Made by a program: the position numbers and the translations under genes
Notes under the pieces: generated by a model
The model's database searches: none
Seen by the model: the letters and a program-made list of their open reading frames with translations, nothing else
What the model was told of the DNA's origin: nothing
NCBI GenBank assembly: GCA_944470555.2
Contig: OX104134.1
Span: 100,868,701 to 100,932,700 of the forward strand
Direction of reading: 5' to 3'
DNA: 64,000 nt
Source of the DNA: Heterobilharzia americana
Taxonomy: Eukaryota > Platyhelminthes > Trematoda > Strigeidida > Schistosomatidae
In this document: piece after piece, positions 57,635 to 64,000 of the stretch
How positions within the stretch are numbered: position 1 is the first letter of the stretch
Layout: each line of letters starts with the position of its first letter

Positions 57635-60600
57635 CTCACAACCGTTGATTCCTGTCATCTCGAAGAGCCCAGCTAGGCAGTCTACACTCCCATACACAGC
57701 CCAGACCAACAGTAAGAGAAGTCGTGTACTTGTGCCGCGTTTTCGTCTGGTCACTCTTATACTTCTTCTAACCTAACCTAACACCGGCTAACATTGCACA
57801 TCGAGGCAGGTGATGGCTAAGCATGCACAACATATATCCAGGCCAGCTCAGTTGGCGAAGGTTTACGATCTCATCGACTGTCTTCGCTTCCCAGTACTTT
57901 TCGCCTAACCTCTACTTGCTCATACAGTGACTTTATTATATGTGAGGAATAAATATCTGTATTCTCTTCACACTTTCTACCTCCAACGGCCATGCTTCAC
58001 AGCTGTATAGCAGGATAAAGCGAACATCAGTGCAGTATAATCTTCCTCTAGCAGGTAATAAAGTATCTCCTTAATCGGTGTCAGAGATGAGTCATGGCGA
58101 CAAATGTTAAACGACCCTTTTGTGTCCGAACTAAGATATCCTCAGCAGCCACCCCGTTCTATCTGATGCAACTTCCTAAGTAAGTGAAATGGTCGACCCA
58201 TCTAACTACTTCATTCCCTATCGTTGGACTGGTATAGTAGCTGCAGACCAGTCCTGAAGCACCATCTTACACCTGACAAGTACAAAACATGTGCCCATCA
58301 AACCTACTCAGATTTCCGCTCAAGATGCTCACAAGACGCTGCATTTTGTCAGCCTCTTCACCTAGCAGGACTGTGTTGTCTGCATACTCCGAGTCGACCA
58401 GATGACCTCCAAGGAGCAGATAAATCCCTGTGTAGTCATGAGTACTCAAGGTTATGTCCATTTATACATGTGTAACAGAGTTAGACAGTAACTGTGACAG
58501 CAGACATCTCTGGTGACCACCACTGGTTGCCATCACGACAGATTACTACTTATAAGCCACTGCATGGCTGCGTGAGTTCGAGTAGAAAGCTTTGAATTAA
58601 CATTACTTTCTTCCCCAGTACTTCTTTCATTCAAACACTGCCATAACACCTCGTAGTCGACAGAGTCAAGTGTCTCATTTAGGGCAGCAAATATGGCGTG
58701 TTGGTCACTGTGCTTGTGTTCTATGACTTGTTGAAGTGTGAAGAATTGGTCGATGGATTCTCGTCCGGGTCTGATAACTGTTCTCTAGAACTCCAATTGG
58801 TGTCGGATATATATGGACCTTAGCATCTTGAACACGATGTCAGTTAAACTGATTCACCAATGCTTGTCACAAGAGGGCTTTTTTCCCGTAATATGAACTA
58901 GAATGATCAGTGAAGTGAAGTAGTCCGTAGAGACCACCTCCGATTCCTGTACACTACCTATTACCTCCGATGCTGTGCTCAGTAGTTTCCTAGTTCCGTC
59001 CTTGCAAACGTCTATTGACAAACCATCATGTCATGCATCTTTTCAGGTTCGAAGCAGCTTTCTGAAATCTGAGGATAGAGAGCCTACATCTGCGTGCCAT
59101 TGCGGTTCCGGCCGGATACTGGGCAACCAAAGCGTTTCTGTGGGTTAGATAGATAGATGGTTAGGTTTTTCTTACACTAATACCTACTTCGCGCATACTC
59201 ATTGTCTAATCGAGTAGGCTTCAATGCCGTCTGTTTTCTGCGACCATTAAGATGCAAGTATACACTTGTTCGTACTAAAGCGTTATCAGAATGGAAGTTG
59301 CTGCGCCAAAAAGAGCTGTAATCCTGCACAGGTTTTCTCCAACGATGATTTATAACAATATAGTCGATTTATGTCCATCGTTGGCTTGATATCGTCCGAT
59401 GACATTTGAGAGTGTCTCTCGAAGTGTTTGAAGTTAGTGCTGGTCAGAAAGAAGTGGTTGTTAGAAGAAAATTCTAAGATATAATCACCATTGTCGATTC
59501 GTTGGCAAGGGATTTCGTAGCTAGATTGAAAGCTATGGATATGTTCACCGTTTGCGTCATCTGAACTGCAGTTGATGGGCAGGTAAGTGGAGAATATGCT
59601 TAGGCATTGACGATTTATACAATCTTTCCTAGTTCTTACAGATCCATTCAGTGAAACAGTAAGCATAGTTCATTCACTGCTATGGAGTCGAGAAGTGCAC
59701 TTTATGCTCCACAACTCGATGTTATACCTACACCACGAGAGATAGCCACTGAATTTCCGGAAACCCATCAAATTAGTCAGGTGAGGTCAAGTGAATAACC
59801 ACACTCGGGTCCTGTATGCGTGTGTCAGAGATAGCATACATTTATTGCTCGATGTTTCAGATTTTTAGCGGACGATACCTGGTGTGTGATTAGGTATTGA
59901 GTTAGGACTTTGAAGAAGCGGGGTCTTAGGAGGCTAGAAATGAAATTCTGATTACTTGAAACGTCTACATTGGTAGCAGAGTTCGGTTGAGGTAGTTGTA
60001 ACAAGTACAATATTATTATCAGGAAGTGAAGGCAAGAGAGGGAACAAGGGTACGGAGATTACATTATATTCAGTTGGATTTTGTATACTGTTATATATTC
60101 CGAGTGGGTATAATACTCAGGTTTAACTGACAGCTGACTTCCTACGTTAGAGCCATTGACTACAACCCAAGACGAATAAACAACAAGACTGAAGTTGGAT
60201 GGGAAAGTTTATTCCTCCGAGAATAATAATCATTTAAGCCGAAAACACGGATGCATGCACATGAGATGTGACTTTGTCTGCAAATTGAGACATTAACATC
60301 ATAAAAGTAAGCGTTAACCAATCAACAAATTACATTGCAAACGGGGACAAAATGAACTATTGGTCATGGGGTAAAAAATGACCTACAAACGACAATTTAA
60401 AAATATTCAGATCGATAACAATCTTTTATGCAAACTGGAGCCTTCCGACATATACTACTGGAAGCATGTGGGTGGTTGACACTTACCTGCTCCTTACATC
60501 GCGGAAACCTAGTTGTCCTTGAGGTATCTGAAAATGAAGGGTTAGTATGCGATCGCGTAGTCAAATTGACATCTCGAGTCACATACAACCTGTTTAGAAG

Positions 60601-61005
60601 TTTGAGGTGTTAGTTCGCTTTTCGCAAATCCAACTACGAACCCAAGTCGCCAACATCGGTATGCCGTGATTAGGGGAAAGTGCTTTTTTTAAAGCCAACC
60701 TTTTTCTACACCCCTTTCTATAGGGAAGGAGCATCTACATAGTACTGCTTGTCATCCACGACAGATACCTTACTGCTGTCACATCCCCAACCAGCCAGTA
60801 GTAAAACACCCTCGGACCGCCATCATAGCGCAGGAATTAACAATATAACAGTGACTATTTTCCGTCTTATCGCTATCCAACTGACCTTTCTTGGATAGTA
60901 AGACCTTGAGATAACAAACGTTTCACCAACAAAGCATGTTTTGATATGCGAACCGGAACAGCACATCAAGTAAGTAGCAATCGGTCTTGCAATAGGTCAC
61001 ACTTG
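57635..61005 (-). mobile_element. RTE-B copy, near full length but heavily decayed
   Basis: Minus strand: 5' UTR from 61005 (CACATCAAG and CCGGAACAGC blocks near 60955), N-terminus near 60400-60590, endonuclease 59286-59666 (MLTVSLNGSVRTRKD, SDDANGEHIHSFQSS, with the active-site part lost), linker to about 59100, fingers near 58800, RT palm 58267-58461 (LVDSEYADNTVLLGEEADKM: catalytic box YADN), thumb to 57900, and 3' end at 57635. About 3.4 kb. No intact domain. Confidence 0.75.
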
Positions 61006-61934
61006 TATGAAGGCTAATGGAATCTTAAAATACAATAAATTGTAGCTAGATATTTCTGATCTTATTTGTCATACAAAATCACATACCGAGAGTGGAAAAG
61101 AAAAGTTGCAAGAATTACTTGCACGGCATGCCGATGCATCATATTTTCTATCGGAATTAACAATAATATACCGTTGGAAATTCCTGCATTTTGTATTATT
61201 GTTACCCAGAAAACGAATGGCAACATGTAGAAGTTAAGCAACTGTGGTGACAATAAGAATTACAGTATTCTTCTACCGATCCGCAAAGATATTCCACTAA
61301 TCTGTTTAGTGTTACACTGTCTCCCTATTGGAAGCAAGTTTTATAGCTTGTGTCGAAATCCTATGTTCCTCATATGCAGTTCTCAAGTATGGCAGTCTAC
61401 ACAGAGTTTCAAAACCTATTCGACTAACTTAACCCAATTCCCCTAACTTTAGATGATGGTCGGGGTTGTTTTGAAGCCACGTTGGTGGATATAGCTCACA
61501 AATCTTCGAGAGGATATCCAAAGAGACAAAAACATTTTAATTCAGGGCTTTGAAAGAACTACTACAAAATTCAGATATAACCGTCCTCGGAAGTGGCGAA
61601 GTTTTAGGATTGGTGAACATGGGTAAAAGCGACAATATGTAGTCCAATAGCCCAAGCTTTCTCAGTGACTAATCGAATCATCGAACCCAATCAAAAGGTA
61701 TATTTTAGTTAATTGATTGCTCCGACGGTAATTACCTTTGAATTAAAACAATGTAAACCTTTGTTGTTAACGCTTTATTCACTGATGTTTCTTTGGTCTA
61801 AACAGTTGGTATTTTGTGTGATTTCATTTCCAAGTATAATATTTCATTCCGTTTCTTTGCTGAAAAAACATTTATTACTATTATTTACTAACAATGTAAA
61901 TTCTACATTGTTCCCTGGATGTCCTACCATGAAG
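61006..61934. other. unassigned stretch
   Basis: Beyond the gene's last exon. Only short frames. Nothing recognised. Confidence 0.3.
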
Positions 61935-62108
61935 GTTTGATGGATAGTCTAAACAAAAAGCAGTTAATATTACGGTGTCAACTACCACGCTATGATGGCG
62001 GTCTAAGTGGGACGTCGTATTGCTGGCTGGACAGGAGTAAGATGTTCCCCTCGGATGACTAGCGCTAGTAACTTGATGCTGCCTCCCATACGGGAAGTGG
62101 GTTGGTTA
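61935..62108 (+). mobile_element. RTE-B 5' UTR fragment
   Basis: Carries the family block GTCGTATTGCTGGCTGGAC (about 62014-62032), then GATGACTAGCGCTAGTAACT, and ends right at the TTATTATTATTA tail of the next element. Only the UTR is left. Confidence 0.7.
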
Positions 62109-62240
62109 GAAAATTATTATTATTAGTCCCTTGGGTTCCTAATGGAAAATAGGGCTTCAGTAGCACGTCTCCATTCTACCCTTTTCTCTGAAATCTTTTG
62201 AACCTGGCTCCACGACAGCCCACAAGCTCGCATTTCCTCC

Positions 62241-62828
62241 TCACACGATCTCCTCCATGTCACCCTCCAACGTCCAACTCGTCGCTTCCCATCTGGGTTC
62301 CACTCGAGGGCCTGACTCGTGATGTCCCCAGTAGGCCTTCTCAGTGCATGCCCAATCCATCTCCACTTCCTCCTGCATATTTGTTGCGTGATAGGTTCGT
62401 AGTTGGCTCGTTCCCAGAGCTCCTTGTTGCTTATTCTTTCTGGCCATCTGATCTTCAGTAACGAGCCAGCGTAGGCAGTTGTTGGTGAATGTCTGCAGTT
62501 TATTGGAAATCCCTTTCGTAACGCGCCGAGTCTCTGAACCATACAGGAGCACTGACTTGACGTTGGTGTTGAAAATCCGGATCTTGTTCCACACGCTGAG
62601 TGCAGAAGATCTCCACACTGGTTTCAGGCTAATGAAGGCCTGTCTTGCTTTTCCGATTCTGACTTTGACATCCTCGTCTGTGCTGCCTGTAGTTGAAACA
62701 GTGCTTCCTAGATAAGTGAAGGAGGTTACTTCCTTTAAGTTTCTCCCGTTGATGGTGACTGGAGTTTGTTGTTGTTGTTGAAGTTGTTGGTACGGTATCT
62801 TCATCACCTCTGTCTTCCCTATATTCAC
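62241..62828 (-). pseudogene. RTE-A thumb segment, 195 codons open
   Basis: Starts MNIGKTEVMKIPYQQLQQQQ (a Q run encoded by CAA/CAG repeats), then FTYLGSTVSTTGSTDEDVK, ARQAFISLKPVWRSSALS, FNTNVKSVLLYGSETRRV and NKLQTFTNNCLRWLV; a frameshift in the last third changes register against the true C-terminal frame (62123-62542). Confidence 0.75.
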
Positions 62829-63501
62829 TTGAAGTCCCGTCTTCGATGCCCTGCCTCACCTCTTCTGTCAACTTGTTAGTAATCGCCTGTAGATCTTCAA
62901 GTTTGTGCGACATCAGGCACAAGTCATCGGCGAAATCTAGGTTCTTTCCCGCGGCCCCTCTTCTCGCTCCCCACTGTTTGCTGCATGATCCAGTCCACCA
63001 CAGTCAGGAAGATCATGGGTGATAGTAAGTGGCAGCCTTGTTTCACTCCTGTCTTCACTTCAAAAGCATCACTAAGCTTCCCATTGTGAATTACTTGGCT
63101 GGCATGTGGCGTCTTCATATAGTTGTTGAATGAGGCGGATAAAGGTTTGTGGTATTCCGTAGTATTGAAGCAGTTTCCAAATTACTTCTCGGTCGACGCT
63201 GTCAAAGGCCTTCTCGAAGTCGATAAAGTTGAGGTAGAGAGCTGATTGCCATTCTATGCTCTGTTCTATGATGATGCGTAGTGTAGCGTTGCAATTTGGT
63301 CTGCACATGATTTGTACTTCATGAACCCAGCCTGTTCGGGTCGTAGTTTTGAGTCCAGTGCATCTTTAAGCCTCTCCAGGATGATGCGGCTTAATATTTT
63401 GCTTGCTTTGGGTGGACAGGAGTGTGATTCCGCGCCAGTTCTTGCAAACACTGAGGTCCCTCTTCTTCGGGAGTTTGACAAGGTAACCCTTCTTCCAATC
63501 A

Positions 63502-63975
63502 CTAGCCAGGTACCTTCCCTTCCTTCCACACCTTCTGCAATAGTGGTGTGAGCATGTCGGCTGTTGTCTCTGCGTCTGTTCTCAGTGCTTCTGGCGGGAT
63601 CCCTTCTGGTCCTGCTGCTTTCCCACATTTCAGTAGCTTTATGGCGTTCAGGACTTCCATTTTTGTTGGATGATTTATGTTCACTTGTAGTTCGGCGGCT
63701 GCAGGCGGTATTTCTGGACGAAGTGCAGGTGGTGGTCGATTCAACAGCTTCTTGAAGTGGTCAGCCCATTGTTTCCTCTGTTTCTCTTCTTTCGTAATTA
63801 AATTTCCGTCATCATCTTTTATTGGTTTCATCTGTGTTGATCTCTTCCCAGATAGTAACCTGGTTATTTGATACAATATTGTCACGTCTCTGTCTCTCCT
63901 ACCTGCAGCCTGTTCTGCTTCATTTGCCAGCGTGTCGCAGAAGTGTCTTTTGTCTTTTCGTGCATTCTTCTTCAC
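63502..63975 (-). pseudogene. RTE-A linker and RT finger segment, 157 codons open
   Basis: Reads KKNARKDKRHFCDTLANEAE, then QITRLLSGKRSTQMKPIKDD, KKLLNRPPPALRPEIPP and KCGKAAGPEGIPPEALRTD, ending before the QAGF motif. It is the longest open piece of this copy and covers the region between endonuclease and RT palm. A frameshift after residue ~155 moves the frame. Confidence 0.75.
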
Positions 63976-64000
63976 TTCTTTGTCCAGTGTAGTGTTTTAT

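Larger units (their letters stand above)
62110..64000 (-). mobile_element. RTE-A (SR2-like), youngest-looking copy, 5' end outside the window
   Basis: Minus-strand coding runs from the window edge through fingers (AAGPEGIPPEALRTD), QAGFMKYKSCADQIAT (63320-63370), FEKAFDSVDREVIWKLLQYY (63150-63210), VKQGCHLLSPMIFL and the catalytic FADD at 62923-62934 with both aspartates intact. The Q-rich stretch, thumb (LLYGSETRRVTK near 62540) and C-terminus (WNPDGKRRVG, EEEMRACGLSW) follow, then 3' tail (TAATAATAATA, antisense at 62118). Frameshifts at about 63500, 63100, 62900 and 62450 still break it. Confidence 0.85.

Noticed and set aside
1..64000. CRISPR arrays, bacterial operons, prophage
   Set aside because: The window is eukaryotic, with introns and retroelements. 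No spaced direct repeats of the CRISPR type occur.

Overview
The window is eukaryotic and looks like a schistosome (Schistosoma or a close schistosomatid fluke) genome. It is AT-rich and gene-poor. It is packed with decayed RTE-clade non-LTR retrotransposons of the SR2 type and a second RTE-like family, a CR1/Jockey-type element, Penelope-like elements (PLEs), and tRNA-derived SINEs carrying hammerhead ribozymes of the Sm-alpha type. Family names come from recognising protein and RNA motifs, not from a search. I call the SR2-like family RTE-A (signature F-E-K-A-F-D-S-V-D, L-D-F-A-D-D) and the second RTE-like family RTE-B (signature F-D-S-V-D-x-E-V-L, L-E-Y-A-D-D, G-C-E-T-W).

One host gene can be followed across almost the whole window on the + strand: at least eight small exons between 7473 and 57096, encoding a coiled-coil protein that resembles LEKR1. 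It has a conserved CxxC N-terminal module, then long E/K/L/Q-rich helices, a Ser/Lys-rich linker and a short conserved-looking C-terminus. Its introns (13.5 kb, 9.8 kb, 8.4 kb, 8.9 kb and others) are built mostly from retroelement debris. Exon phases and reading frames fail at several A-rich spots, always by one missing base. This suggests either homopolymer errors in the assembly or a decaying gene. A phase conflict between exons 2 and 3, plus a 500-N gap at 30428-30927, suggests a missed exon.

Layout: 1-2560 unassigned, with two 42-43 nt A-tracts; 2563-3760 RTE-A (-); 4245-6869 CR1-type element (+); 7473 exon 1; 10.0-15.8 kb nested RTE-B copies (+); 16.0-19.8 kb PLE remnants (-) with a ~480 bp inverted repeat; 20.05-20.65 kb RTE-A (+); 21.3 kb exon 2; 23.4-29.9 kb PLE piece and back-to-back RTE-B copies, including the longest one (24742-28638, -); 31.2-35.3 kb exons 3-5 with RTE-B and RTE-A between them; 37.2-43.1 kb RTE-B (-) then (+); 43.7 kb exon 6; 44.3-47.7 kb RTE-B pieces in alternating orientation; 47.85 kb exon 7; 48.4-49.5 kb SINE cluster with hammerhead ribozymes; 50.06-53.3 kb RTE-A (+); 54.6-55.1 kb unassigned open frame; 55.1-56.3 kb RTE-B (+); 57.0 kb exon 8; 57.6-61.0 kb RTE-B (-); 62.1-64.0 kb RTE-A (-), running off the right edge.

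Most unusual items: two oppositely oriented hammerhead ribozymes facing each other as a long inverted repeat (49132-49465); a sister SINE ribozyme whose cleavage triplet is altered; an 11-bp target-site duplication around a ~76 bp mini-repeat (57261-57358); two RTE-A copies sharing the same inactivating lesions; and repeated fusion of an inverted RTE-B 5' end to a forward RTE-B 3' half.
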